This document shows, one piece after another, positions 12,791 to 25,682 of a stretch of 64,000 nt of DNA (position 1 is the first letter of the stretch; every line of letters begins with the position of its first letter). The stretch lies in the NCBI RefSeq assembly GCF_964340395.1, contig NW_027554291.1, forward strand, positions 33,501 through 97,500, written 5' to 3'. The notes beneath the pieces are model-generated. The model had not been told where the DNA came from and searched no databases. It saw only the letters and a list, made by a program, of their open reading frames with translations. The position numbers were made by a program, and so were the translations under genes. This DNA comes from Glandiceps talaboti. Its lineage: Eukaryota > Hemichordata > Enteropneusta > Spengelidae.

Positions 12791-13229
12791 AAATACCCCT
12801 ACTGATTTCAATACTGATGTTCAGTAATTAAGCTATATCTTTGGAATGAGTGCTTCAAATTCCATATAATTTGGCACATACATCAACCAGGCAATAGCAC
12901 ACATACCCTCTTAAGCCTGTTGGTGCAATTTGTAATTTTAATGAATAATTTGCATTTATAAGATAGATAATCGGTAATTAGGCTATATTCTCAGAATAAC
13001 TAGAAATTTCATTTAATTTCATACATCCATCAACCATAACAAATCATGCATACTTGATGCAGTTGCTCATGTAGTTTTTGATCGTGGTGTGTAATCTGCA
13101 TAATTTTATATGACCACATGTGCCATCATCTACACCAATATTTGTGTTGTCAATTGCTACTACATTGTAATGTTTGTGATAGAAAATCACAAGTTTTCCT
13201 TGGGTCATTTGGTTAACTTTCTGTTAACT
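12791..13229. other. related repeat debris, no gene
   Basis: 'gttcagtaattaagctatat' and later 'aatcggtaattaggctatat' echo the tandem unit at 10.7-11.7 kb, so this is probably further decayed material of that family. Confidence 0.35.
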
Positions 13230-14560
13230 TCCTTGCTAGGTCACCATTGACGGTGTCTAAGACAGGTATACATAATTACTTTCTGTGTTGTTTCCACAAA
13301 TAGCTGGTCATTATGTGCATATAATATACTATTCACTGGGAATAAATGTTACAGGTTTATCATATTGATGAACTTTGTGAATTAGTACATCTATGTCATC
13401 CGATGCATGGTTTCCATCTTGTAGTCGATTTAACAACTGTGCAAATGTTCGATCATCCTTCTGTCTCAGTGTGTTACATTCATGCATTGTGGATCATTCC
13501 TGCCATAGATGCTAGTTGCTAGCAGACCATAGCTTCCAACTTAATCCATTCTCGCAAACCATGCAGAGCTGTTATTTCTTCTGTGACACTGACATAACAA
13601 CCTTGATGGCACATCTTGGACTGTGCAGTAAAAGAGGCAGTGGATTAAAGACGATGACTAAATTTTGGAAAACCCAACCATCCATAACATGTTTCAGTTG
13701 AAATAGATCACCAATTAGTAGTATGGAAAGACTAAACATTTTTTTCTTACCCACGATTTCCTGGTCTGAGGTTCATGAAATTGAAATGTCTATGGGCTAC
13801 AAAACTGACTTCATCTATGATGACAACAGATTCTATGTTTGATTCTTATTGACTTTAGTTTGTCATTGTTTGAAGGTTTATAGTCAAATCCTTGATTTGC
13901 AGGTGTTTGGAAAGCAAAGTGATTTGTACAGCCATTTATGTTGTTTGTAGCAGTCTTACCAGTTAGTGCACAGAGTAGTTTCTACATATTCTGTGGTGTT
14001 GTCCTCAGTTGAGATCTATATAACGCTTGATATAATGTTCTGACAACTACTGATTTACAAACACCAGCAGCACCACCTGTCAAAATTATGAAATGGTTGT
14101 CATTTTTTTCACCAATTTGAGAAGTGATTGAATATATCTCTTTGTTTAACATTTAGAGATCTCACTAGTTAAAAGATATTGTACATCTGGTATAGGGCCA
14201 AGTATGGTTACAGTATCAGTAACAGTGTAGGAAGTAGGAAAACCAATGACAGGATCAATGTCATAGTTGGGTGCATTGTCACAGTTCTTGGGTTTTATAT
14301 ATTTAATAGTGTTCACTGTCTTATAGTTTAAGCTAATGTATCATATCTTCCTGCAAGTTGATCATACTGTGACAAATCACCATCATGATATTGTTGTGGT
14401 GTTCTATTGCCTTTTGATATTATAACAGCATTATGTTCATACTCTGAGATTTTATGTACAATGTTTTGGCAAAGTCACTCAGTAAATGTGTGGGCTCGCC
14501 TCTCCAAAGAGTGAACAAGAATAATTTCTCTTGACAGTTTTCTGGATCTACTTCCTGGTT
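13230..14560 (-). pseudogene. PIF1-like helicase relic (probably Helitron)
   Basis: Read on the minus strand, pieces in changing frames match the PIF1 superfamily 1 helicase plan in order. They are LNVKQRDIFNHFSNW, the Walker A region FIILTGGAGVCKS (near 14,090, where families have GGAGTGKS), ALTGKTATNN (near 13,950), a VVIIDEVSF-type Walker B (near 13,830), SILLIGDLFQLKHVMDGWVF (motif III, near 13,700), and finally LRQKDDRTFAQLLNRLQDGN (near 13,440). PIF1-type helicases of this form are carried by Helitron rolling-circle transposons and also occur as host enzymes. There are many stops and frame changes, so it is not functional. No Rep endonuclease motif was found upstream (14,560-15,000), so the Helitron assignment is inference. 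Confidence 0.65.
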
Positions 14561-15929
14561 ACAGTTTACATATCATATAACCCTAGCATTGATGCACTCT
14601 TTATTTTATCACCATTTGTGAGTGAAATATTAAGACATTTTCACATGACAGGTAGCGACAACCTTAGTTCATGAGTACTTTCTAGCTCAATTAAGTAATA
14701 TTTTGGGGAGTAACATAGTTATTTCTCAGGTGTGATAGTCTCATCACTGTCAGTATGTCTGAGGATCATCACCATTTTGTTCATAACTTATAATGTGTTT
14801 TTAGTTGTTCTTTTGTATGTCACATCTAGCATTGTCTGCAAGACACCAATATTTAAAAGTTGCAGGTCTCTGAATGTTGTTTTATTGTATTGTCAGACTC
14901 AATATCTAGAATCTGTGGGTATCTTTTATAATAAGTATTTCCTTTCGTTTGGACTGTGATGAATTGATAAACATTACTTCACAGTTAGAATTTACAGTTA
15001 GTTAGAATGTATGTGTCAGTGGCCTTTTAAGTACCATTTACATTGCTTCTCTTGCACACTGATTTCAACACTATTAAAGAATTTGTCGCCGATATGATGT
15101 GTTTACGACTTATATTACTCAGAAACTTTAGGTTCTGCAAAACGGTTTCCCACTTGCTGATTAGTCAATCGCTGCCTCTGAGTAGCTCTGCAGACATTGG
15201 CTCTGCCTTGCCAAGGTGTATGAATGATGACCAAATTCGAGGTCTTTGTGCAAGTTGAAAATATAACAGTTATTATAGCCCCCAATTTAGGATCAAATAT
15301 GAATCGACTTGACAAGCATAAAATATGGCTGCACACCCAAGTAGCAGAGTCACAATTATTGTAGTATATGAAAATGTACCACTTTTGACACATGTACTAC
15401 AACAGACAAAAGTTACTACACTGATTGTTAATAAAATGATGTAAAATGTCCAATTAGTACATACTGTGGCTAACAATCAAACTTACAGAGTGACGATAGT
15501 GATACACCCGTGGTCAGGGAAACCGTGTAGGACTTTGAGCAAACAGTGGATTTCATGTCTTGTGGACAAATTTTTTTTTTCTTGTAAAATTTACTCGCCA
15601 GTCTGTTCCAAACAAGATAATATCTCGACAGATGCCCCTCAATGTTACAGTGCCAACTGCACTTGCTCCCACCAGTCCAAACCAAAGGTCATAGTGGCAA
15701 AATTGATAGAAACATGTTTGCGGCTAGTGCCACATGGTCAAAATGTATTGGTCAATCACTGGCCTGTTGCTTGCAATGACATGCTAATTTGTGAAGACAT
15801 CCTCAGAACCGATAGGCCAATTTGTTATCACACTTGGGTATGTTTGATGACCATTCAAAAACCATAATCTTCCAAACTTATTAATTTCAGTAGCTTGATC
15901 ATGAAGATTCAGCTCTTTGATGGGTTTAG
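14561..15929. other. no gene supported
   Basis: Several short frames exist, the longest on the plus strand at 15,466-15,867, but their codon make-up is unremarkable and no motif or splice context supports them. Confidence 0.4.
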
Positions 15930-17205
15930 TCTCAGACCACTAGTCTCAGTCAACTGACCACTAGTCTGAGGTTTAGTCAACTAACCACTAGTCTGAAGTT
16001 TAGTCAACTGACCACTAGTCTGGTTTTGTCAACTGACCACTACTCTGAGGTTTAGTCAACTAACCACTAGTCTGAGGTTTAGTCAACTGACCACTAGTCT
16101 GAGGTTTCGTCTCAGACCACTACTCTGAGGTTTAGTCAACTGACCACTAGTCTGAGGTTTAGTCAACTGACCACTAGTCTGAGGTTTAGTCAACTGACCA
16201 CTAGTCTGAGGTTTAGTCAACTGACCACTAGTCTGAGGTTTAGTCAACTGACCACTAGTCCAAGGTTTAGTCAACTGACCACTAGTCCGAGGTTTAGTCA
16301 ACTGACCACTAGTGTGAGGTTTAGTCAACTGACCACTAGTCTGAGGTTTAGTCAACTGACCACTAGTCCAAGGTTTAGTCAACTGACCACTAGTCTGAGG
16401 TTTAGTCAACTGACCACTAGTCCAAGGTTTAGTCAACTGACCACTAGTCTGAGGTTTAGTCAACTGACCACTAGTCCGAGGTTTAGTCAACTGACCACTA
16501 GTGTGAGGTTAAGTCAACTGACCACTAGTCTGAGGTTTAGTCAACTGACCACTAGTGTGAGGTTTCGTCAACTGACCACTAGTCTGAGGTTAAGTCAACT
16601 GACCACTAGTCTGAGGTTTAGTCAACTGACCACTAGTCTGAGGTTAAGTCAACTGACCACTAGTCTGAGGTTTAGTCTCAGACCACTCTGAGGTTTAGTC
16701 AACTGACCACTAGTCTGAGGTTTAGTCTCAGACCACTCTGAGGTTTAGTCAACTGACCACTAGTCTGAGGTTAAGTCAACTGACCACTAGTCTGAGGTTT
16801 AGTCAACTGACCACTAGTCTGAGGTTTAGTCAACTGACCACTAGTCTGAGGTTTAGTCAACTGACCACTAGTCTGAGGTTTAGTCAACTGACCACTAGTC
16901 TGAGGTTAAGTCAACTGACCACTAGTCTGAGGTTTAGTCTCAGACCACTCTGAGGTTTAGTCAACTGACCACGAGTCTGAGGTTTAGTCAACTGACCACT
17001 AGTCTGAGGTTTAGTCAACTGACCACTAGTCTGAGGTTTAGTCAACTGACCACTAGTCTGAGGTTAAGTCAACTGACCACTAGTCTGAGGTTTAGTCAAC
17101 TGACCACTAGTCTGAGGTTTAGTCAACTGACCACTAGTCTGAGGTTTAGTCAACTGACCACTAGTCTGAGGGTTAGTCAACTGACCACTAGTCTGAGGTT
17201 TAGTC
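15930..17205. repeat. 27-bp minisatellite, about 45 units
   Basis: The unit is AGTCTGAGGTTTAGTCAACT-gaccact, 27 bp, tandemly repeated with a few variants: CCAAGG or CCGAGG for CTGAGG, TTAAG for TTTAG, and a shorter 'gtctcagaccactctgagg' form that marks higher-order groups. Because 27 is a multiple of three, long frames stay open on both strands (nine-residue repeats such as TKPQTSGQL). They are artefacts of the period. ACTAGT is a small palindrome in every unit. Confidence 0.9.
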
Positions 17206-17244
17206 AACTTTAAATATATTGGGCCTAGAATTTGTATCTGATTT

Positions 17245-17303
17245 TTAGCACAACTGATTTGATAAGATTCAGTAGTGCTATATGCATGGTGCGATGACTG
17301 TCC

Positions 17304-17349
<46 letters not shown>

Positions 17350-17910
17350 CAACTTACTCAAAAACAGTCGGACCAATTGACTTGGTATTTGATGGGGACA
17401 TTACTTTTGATGTCTATTTGGGAAATTATTCAAAGCAACATGATTGCATCACAGGTGTGCGTTTTCGGTCAAAAAACTTATTTCAGTGTGTGAGAAAATG
17501 CTTTGATTCGGCCTAGAAATGAAAGGTTCTTGTTTTATTAATGCCATGAAATCATTAATGGGCTACTTCACATCCCAATGTCAATGTCATCATGATTAAC
17601 CTCTCCTTGAAGTTGCTTGGAAACGTTTTTTCTAGCACAGTTGAATTAAATCATAAACACTGAGTGTCTATGATTAACATATATTCATTCATTCATACTA
17701 CAGACTCGATGAGTCTTGTCCATCTATATATCTATATCTTTCGGACTGCCTGGTTCTAGGTAAACTTAAAGGGAAAAAAACCTTGGTAAAATATTTTGAT
17801 TTTTTGTAGGGATGTTGATTTCAGTCTCTAGTTAGCACAACTGAACAAATGAAGTTCAAGTGCTATATGCATGGTGTGGTGTCTGTCTGTCTGTCTGTGT
17901 GTCTGAATGT
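17245..17910. repeat. two copies of the TGAAC-type dispersed repeat with (GT)n
   Basis: At about 17,245 and 17,825 a 'gcacaactgaa/gatttg...cagtagtgctatatgcatgg' segment occurs. The first runs into a (GT)n microsatellite (about 17,309-17,348), the second into (GTCT)n (about 17,877-17,900). They are of the same family as the copy at 10,481-10,700. Confidence 0.45.
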
Positions 17911-20149
17911 GTGTGGATGACTTACAGTACAAGCCGGAACTTGGTCACCCGGCTGGTGTGTCGTAGACGAGACGCAGATGCGCATGCAAATGGACGAGTC
18001 TTAGAGCCACACTGACTGCGTCCTGTCTCACTCTAATTTCTTTTAACGGGATGTACTTTATTCATGAATGCAAATTAATTTTAATTCATTACAAAGGAGA
18101 GTATGTCTCTTTATTTACATTGTCTTTTGTTGTAACGCACTGTGCTGACCGCATCAGTGCTAAAGCTTGCCACAATCGCTTAATGCGAATACAAAACCCA
18201 AAAAGAGGAAAATGTACGCCATGGTTGTGAATCATTAATTTTCTGCTCTTGGTGGATATTTTTAGACCATTACCTGGCATATTTGATTTTTTCACGATAC
18301 TCAATATGTGTTTAAGATCAGGTGACTTTCCATGTCAGATGACGATGTTCCGGTTATGTGTCATTACTGTTGATAGGGGGGCTCATTCATTGCAGTAGGC
18401 CCGCAGTGGGACATGTTTCATAGAGTGCATAGTAATGACATGTTCGTATTTTGGTTTACAAATTGGTGAAACCTCTACTTTATCGTCAAAAGCAAGTGAT
18501 GGTGGCAGAAAAGAACAAAATACGACATAAACACGATTGGCACACTAACAGCAGAACACAAGAGGTTGCTACACTGTTTTTTGACGACCGTCATAACACT
18601 TACAATGAAACTAAAAAATCTGTTGTATTTGGTTTTGAGATGAAACAGATCATTATGAATGGTGCACATTTTTGAATAAATCTTAACTTTAAAAGCTCTT
18701 TTATCAAAGATGTAGTAAGTGGAGACTACCTGACATATTAACAATCATGTAATGTATTGTAAGAGAATTAATTCCTCCATTCATTGATGGCATGCAAGCA
18801 GTTAAAAGAACCCAATAAAGTTTTTTTTTTTCAAAATTTGGGGAGGGGGGAGGGGGTGCCATACAGGGTCACAGCTAGTACAGCTGGGTTTTATCTAGGC
18901 CATTTTCCGCAAATTTCACCGTTTCTCGAAAGGTGCAGCTTTAAGTTAAATCATCAAATGCAAGATGATTTGTGATTTTGGCACCTGATGTCTAGAAGAC
19001 AACACATGATGCAATGTAATAACAAGTGGTCTCAATGTGGACAAGTCTACTGTTCATGGTTTCATGGTTGGATGGGTCGTGACAAGTCTTAGAACAGTCT
19101 GTTTTTACGTGTAAATGTACCTCAAAATTTTAGGGTTTCAAAGTCGCTATGTCTATGTTTTGCTTCTTTTAAGAAAAAAACATTAAAGTAAGATTTTCCA
19201 TGGCTACTTCAGTATCGAACACTAAGTTCCCCCTCTGTCCCTTCCCTTTAGTTTAATAGTTCAGACGTTGCATGTGCCGTCACACTCACAGTACAATCTT
19301 TGACCTTTCTAAATTTTAGCCTTAAAAAAACACTAAAATAGGCTGTCTGTGTCACTTATGCAGTGTAACAGGTTTTTTTCTTTTTTTGAAATTTTCGAAA
19401 AATAAACGTAGCATATTGTTGGTGGATTCCGGCAGACTAGCCCAGAGCCAAGTTCAACATTACAGAAATGAATTTAAAAACTAAATAACATCAAAAAAGT
19501 TTACAGAGGAAAAAACGATAAACACAAGACATGGATAAAGTTTTCTTTTCAGCTCAATATTCACAAGGGACTTAATTGATTACACTGTTTCAAGTGAAAC
19601 TTTTCGCCAGGTTTTCACTACATACAGCCACGTGATCGAAATCGTCTGACTACCTATAGAAATTGATACTTTTGAACAAGTTGTCAGGACATTTTGATTG
19701 TTACTGTTGAAAGACGACATTTTGATTGTTACTGTTGAAAGGCATATTCAAATCAACGTATGAAGATGGAATCAGCATCAGGACCCATGCCAACGAAATT
19801 ATCCATATATGCTCTGATAAGGGTGCATCAAATTGGTATACTGTGGTCTCAGGGTCATGGATGGGCTGCCAAAATTATACTTGTAGATATGCATTGGACG
19901 ACATCAGGAAATGGGGAATATTAATTCTTTTCCATGCATTTTAATCAACATAACTGACTTTCTCTAATTATCAAATACTCATACACCTATACAAAAATAG
20001 TAGGTCTTTTAACCACCCAATACTCGCCATGGAAATCACACTGACAGGATGCACTTTCACATTTCTTTATTATAATGACCACCCCCAGAAAACAATGTGA
20101 ACAGTAGTAAAACAATCTAAAAAAAACAGCTCCAGAAATCTACAATCAA
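17911..20149. other. no gene seen; one dispersed repeat
   Basis: No gene is supported. The segment at about 18,580-18,740 (gagatgaaacagatcattat ... gaataaatcttaactt ... aaagatgtagtaag) has a relative at about 59,170-59,300, so it is a dispersed repeat. A G-run (ggggaggggggaggggg) follows at 18,840, as also at the other copy. Confidence 0.4.
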
Positions 20150-20725
20150 CAAGCGACCTATCGGTCAGAATAGCTCCGCTGTTTTTTTGTTTTATTTTAT
20201 TTTTTATTTTGGTGACATGTAGAAGTGGTTCAGTTCTTCAGCTCTTTACTATGCAGTTTTGTTTAGCGATGCAATAAAGTGGTTAGTGGTTTCATATGAT
20301 GTCTCACTATAAAACACATTTTACACAGAAGTTGGTAATGTATCATACTTTTATACCATAGTCACCATTTTAAAACAAAAATCTACTGTTATGAAAAATT
20401 GCACAAAATCTCAGGGAAAAAATGACTGGGAAATGCACACAAGAAAAAGAAGAAAAAAAGAGGATTTTGAGGTTGGCTATAAATAATTCCAGTGTCTTAC
20501 AGCTTCAACCCTGGAAAATTTTAATGATGAATGAAATAAACTAGGGATCTAAAATAATTTTGAGGCAATTTGAATTTGAATTTTCTAACAAATTTACCAA
20601 GTCAACAACATTCAACTTGTACTAGTTGTAGTAGATATATATATATAGGGAAGAAATGTATTAATCGCCATCGTAGTTTCCGTACGGCGACAATCCCCAA
20701 GTACCCGAAAGAGAGTCATTCTCAG

Positions 20726-22468
20726 TCAACAGGGTTCGACACTGGAGTAAAAGTCACTATCCCACAGGACTAGTAAAATTGATAACGTAGTAGTCCTGCA
20801 AAAAATTTGGTGGTCCTATCTTTAAGTGCTTTCGCTTGTTCACTTAGGCTCTTCATCTCTCTTAGTTTTTGCTCTACTTCTAATTCACTTTTCCAAACCC
20901 CATATTTATTTCAAACACTGTTGTAATTGAACTGTCTATTTCGTTGTAGTTGTTTGTGCATCATCAACTCCTTACTGTAATTTTATTCTCTTTTTTATGT
21001 TTTGGAGCTTCTTCTCTTTTTTTTGTTGCTTTCTGTGAGTAGTTTGTCTTAATTGGGGGGGGGGGGAGGAGTAATAAGATGTTATGTGGTCTTATTTCTA
21101 GCTTAAATACTACATAACATTTCTGGTACACATTGATCTAACTATTGCATTTTTAAAAGACAAAAAATTACCTTCCCATGGAGCAAGTCTTTATAGTGTT
21201 CTCCTTAGTGCATATTAGAATGTATTTACAACATAAAAATGAATCAATTTGAAGGTTACCAGCAGTTACAGCAAAATTTTGTTACTAATTATATGTACAA
21301 GTCACTTCGTCTATTTTCGTGTCTATGTACTTCCGGGTTGACATAAACGTTAAACGTGATACAGTCGGCCCTATAATTACTAAGAAATGACAAAACCGTT
21401 CGCAAAATAAAGTTCAGGATTTTAATTTTTCAAACTGAATACCAAAACATGAACACGGAACACGGAACACGGAATCGTGTCAGTGCATGGATGTATAAGT
21501 GATGTATCACTAATACATCCATGGTCAGTGTTACTAAGTAAGTTAGCAGTTTCATTGTAGGCTGTAAGTTGTACCGGTAAAAAAAAGGATCATCACATCA
21601 TGTAGGAAGTACAAAAACATAGAACACGTTGTTTTCTTGCTGAATAAACTCACTGAAATAGCGACATGGTCAAATTGCGTCTTCGATTTTGACAGCCACC
21701 ATTGTTATGATTGAGCTTCACTAGTTCCGTTGAACGTGGCCGGGCGAACGCCGACATCCAATTTGTACAGCGTTTTTACAAAGGGAGCTCGTCAATAACC
21801 TACCGAATAATTAACTCAGAAACGTAGTTTAAATACTAACTGATCTAAGAATTACTGTTCAGAAAGACTACGCATCCGTACATAAATACGAATTCATGCG
21901 ACAAAGATTTCAACTTTACTATTTACTTGTTACAGTGTAGAGGACTTATTATACACATATCATCGTACAACTAATTTTATTGGCTATAATATTAGCTACA
22001 TTTGAAAGGTCTCACTTGATTGGCTCATCGTTCGCTATTCCCGTTTTCAAGAGACACCCCGCCAGAATAAAGTGCCACGTAGTACAGCAATGGCGTGAGA
22101 TCGTCTGTTGGGCGACTTTACCACCGGGTGTGCTTTTCGAAAACTACACAACACATGCTTTTATGACACGGAATCATAGAAAGTCTACCCCGTTTCCAAA
22201 CTAATCCTAATCGTAATTTTATCGCGAATAGACAACCGGAGTTGGTCAAAATAGCAAATTAAAAATCAAATGAATTTTACTATGACCGTGAATTCATCAT
22301 ATAGCCGGTGGTTTGAATTCTGAGCTCCCTGATATACCTATCGAAAAGTCACTATCCCGTCGGACTACCTGCAATGGGCATTTTAGTATAAACCTTTACT
22401 GGTACATGGTCCTTACAGAAAGTTACTAGACTCGCGGGATAGCGGACCAGCGTGTATGTCAAACCCTT
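20726..22468. mobile_element. 1.74-kb insertion in R1, possible hAT-like ends
   Basis: Comparison with R2 shows continuous element sequence '...gtcattctcag | ccatacgttac...'; in R1 these two halves are separated. The inserted segment starts tcaaCAGGGTTCGACACTGG and ends GTATGTCAAACCCTTG; the ends are loosely inverse-complementary (CAGGGTT(C/T)GACA), as in hAT-type transposons. A direct repeat 'aaagtcactatccc' occurs at both sides, at about 20,752 and 22,347. No clear eight-base target duplication is seen and no transposase is recognised. Confidence 0.45.
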
Positions 22469-25400
22469 GCCATACGTTACAGCATAGACCCTCCTGGTTA
22501 CAGTGGTAACACTCGTTCATGTTCGATTACCTTTCATAAAGAAAACACAACGAAATGGTTGAAGTGATCTTTTTTTTAATTTCTTTTCATCACAACAACA
22601 AAATCTGCGCGATCAAAAGTGTTGTAAACTAAACCAGAAAGAATTATCGGGCTGGCTAAACTTCCCGATGAACTGGAGTAAGGTCCAAGTCCAAGTAAGC
22701 CCCGATAGTACGTGAGAAAATCGTCTCAAACTAGCGATACAACTTTCAAAATATAACTTGACATGTCTTCATTTGTTAGAGTTATACAATTCAAGACGGG
22801 GTTTCACTCGAAAACAACAATTCTGTGAATAATGACACTGAACGCAGCGATTTCTCGGACGATGTTACCACTGCACTGTAACGTATGGCTGACAACGACT
22901 TGCTTCTGGGTTAGTCCCTCGTGCATCTGGGTACTTGGGATTGTCGTCCATTACCACATCGGCAATTTTGATGCTGTAATTTTGCCACCAATATTGATCG
23001 TACAAAAACAAAACTCCATAAATGAACCACAAAGTACTTTCCCTTTCAAAATGTGGTAATTTTAGAAAGAGTATTATCGTTTTTATTGACGACTGACTCT
23101 GTCAAAAACACTTCAGTTCAGGCATGGAAGACTTCTCACTATGGGGTGCATATACTGGAATGAACCATTCTGTAGGAGGGGTGGTGTGTGAATTGGATTT
23201 GAACTTTACAAACCTTTTTCGAACAAATATTTGTCATTTGGGCGCACAATGCGTAGAATTAAGACTATAGCACATATTACATTGCTTGTTTGACGTCAAT
23301 AGTGTCTTTTGAAAAGTTGCACTTTACCTAAAGTCTCGCGGACTGATTTCCAATATGGCGTCGGTCATAATGCTCATTAACATATTAATTTTTTTTTCAA
23401 ATTTCAAAAAAAAAATCATAAAAAATAGGAGAAGACGTGCTGACTTGAAATTAGCAAATCTACGTAAGCTACCCCCTGTGCATCAACACACCAGATATCA
23501 AAGCAATCTGACTTGAAGTTTATGAGGAGTTGATGAAAATGTCATTTTTGGAAAAAAAATCATAAACAAGCGACCTATCGGTCAGAATAGCTCCGCTGTG
23601 TTTTTTTTAATTTAATTTTTTATTTTGGTGACATGTAGAAGTGGTTCAGTTCTTCAGCTCTTCACTATGCAGTTTTGTTTTAGCGATGTAATACTAATAA
23701 AGTGGTTACTGGTTTCATATGATGTCTCACTATAAAACACATTTTACACAGAAGTTGGTAATGTATTGTACTTTTATACCATAGTCACCATTTTATAACA
23801 AAAATCTACTGTTATGAAAAATTGCACAAAATCTCAGAAAAAAATGACTGGGAAATGCACACAAGAAAAAGAAAAAAAGAGGATTTTGAGGTTGGCTATA
23901 AATAATTCCAGTTCTTACAGCTGTAACCCTGGAAAATGTTAATGATGAATGAAATAAACTAGGGATCTAAAATAATATAAAAGTCAACAACATTCAACTT
24001 GTACTAGTTGTGGTAGATATATATAGGGAAGAAATGTATTAATCGCCATCTTAGTTTCCGTACGGCGACAATCTCAAGTACCCGGAAGATAGTCATTCTC
24101 AGCCATACGTTACAGTGGTAACACTCGTTCATGTTCGATTACCTTTCACAAAGAAAACACAACGAAATGGTTGAAGTGATCTTTTTTTTTATTTCTTTTC
24201 ATCACAACAACAAAATCTGCGTGATCAAAAGTGTTGTAAACTAAACCAGAAAGAATTATCGGACTGGCTAAACTTCCCGATGAACTGGAGTAAGGTCCTA
24301 CTACTAGTACTAGTCCAAGTAAGCCTCGATAGTACTATAGTACGTGAGAAAATCGTCTCAAACTAGCGATACAACTTTCAAAATATAACTTGACATGTCT
24401 TCATTTGTTAGAGTTATACAATTCAATACGGGTTTTCACTAGAAAACAACAATTCTGTGAATATTGACACTCTGAACGCAGCGATTTCTCGAACGATGTT
24501 ACCACTGTAACGCATGGCTGACAACGACTTGCTTCCGGGTTAGTCCCTCGTGCATACGGGTGGATTGTCGCCGTACGGAAACTAAGAAGATGGCGATTAA
24601 TACATACATCGTCTGATATTTTAATTTACAGTGTTTCTTGTGACCGGCGCCTGTCAGCAGACTCTGCCATTTTTTTCATCATTCCATTGTATTTAAACCT
24701 TGTACTTGACATTTCGCAATATTTATAATTCTCAACCAAATGCCTCAACATGCCTCACTTCGCTCGTACTCAAAGCAGCCCCGCGCGGTATGATCACTGA
24801 TGACATGATGAGAGAGAACCTTTTCGGATTTACATGTAAAACGGGGAAAGATACGCAAAACATAATGCAAAGTCTGAAGCCAAATTAAAGTTGTAATTAT
24901 TTTAATTATTTTTACTTGCCAAATATTTGCATTTTGGAAAGGCAAGACACGTTCATGTCGTTAAACTTTACATGTGAACTGTCGGCCATAACTTCAACCG
25001 CATGCCTGGCATGCCTTCCTTACGCAAGTTGTCTTAATTCTGGTTCACTGTCATTCCAAATTGCACGACAATATAGAATTAATCACAAGTTACATGTTAT
25101 CTGAAAACATCACACTTTTATAGTGGGTCTGAAGTGTGATTTTAGTGAGTACCAAGAACGTCCTGTGTTGATACTCAAGATACTTGCTGTGGAAAATCGC
25201 TCTGTCAAATGAGGTCACCTTCAGCTTCTGGTCGAATCAGGATAGAGTATGCAAATGACGATGTTGCGGACTGGCTGATTATGTAGAAGGGGTGCAGAAT
25301 TGGATTTGAAGTTTACAACCCTGTTTTGAACAAACGCTTGTCATTTGGGCGCCCAATGCGTAGAATTATGACTATAGCACATATTACATTGCTTGTTTGA

Positions 25401-25511
25401 CGTCAATAGTGTCTTTTGAAAAGTGGCAGTTTACTTAAAGTCTCGTCGACTGATTTCCAATATGGCATCGGTCATAATGCTCATTAACATATTCATATTT
25501 TTTTCATATTA

Positions 25512-25644
25512 CAGTCAAAACTGTGTATAGCAGCCACCTAAGGGACTGTTCCAAAGTGGCCTTTATACACAGGTGGCCTTTATATCAAGGGTCATTAAAT
25601 ATTCATGAATACTAATTACTGGTCTTTCAGAGATGATTGTTGAC

Positions 25645-25682
<38 letters not shown>

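Noticed and set aside
15466-15867. 133-residue plus-strand frame
   Set aside because: No domain, no supporting signals and no repeat or homologous copy; left as unsupported.
16083-16691. Long overlapping open frames on both strands in the 27-bp minisatellite
   Set aside because: The period is a multiple of three, so frames stay open by construction; there is no start context, splice site or non-repeat coding sequence.
15930-17205. Possible CRISPR-like array
   Set aside because: Units are contiguous with no unique spacers, and the context is an animal genome.
20720-20760. tRNA-like B box (gggttcgacactgg)
   Set aside because: It departs from the GGTTCGANTCC consensus, no A box or cloverleaf can be drawn around it, and it coincides with the end of a transposon-like insertion.
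24700-25104. Small frames in the R2-specific segment
   Set aside because: No motif and no counterpart in R1 or R3; it probably represents non-coding insertion sequence within R2.
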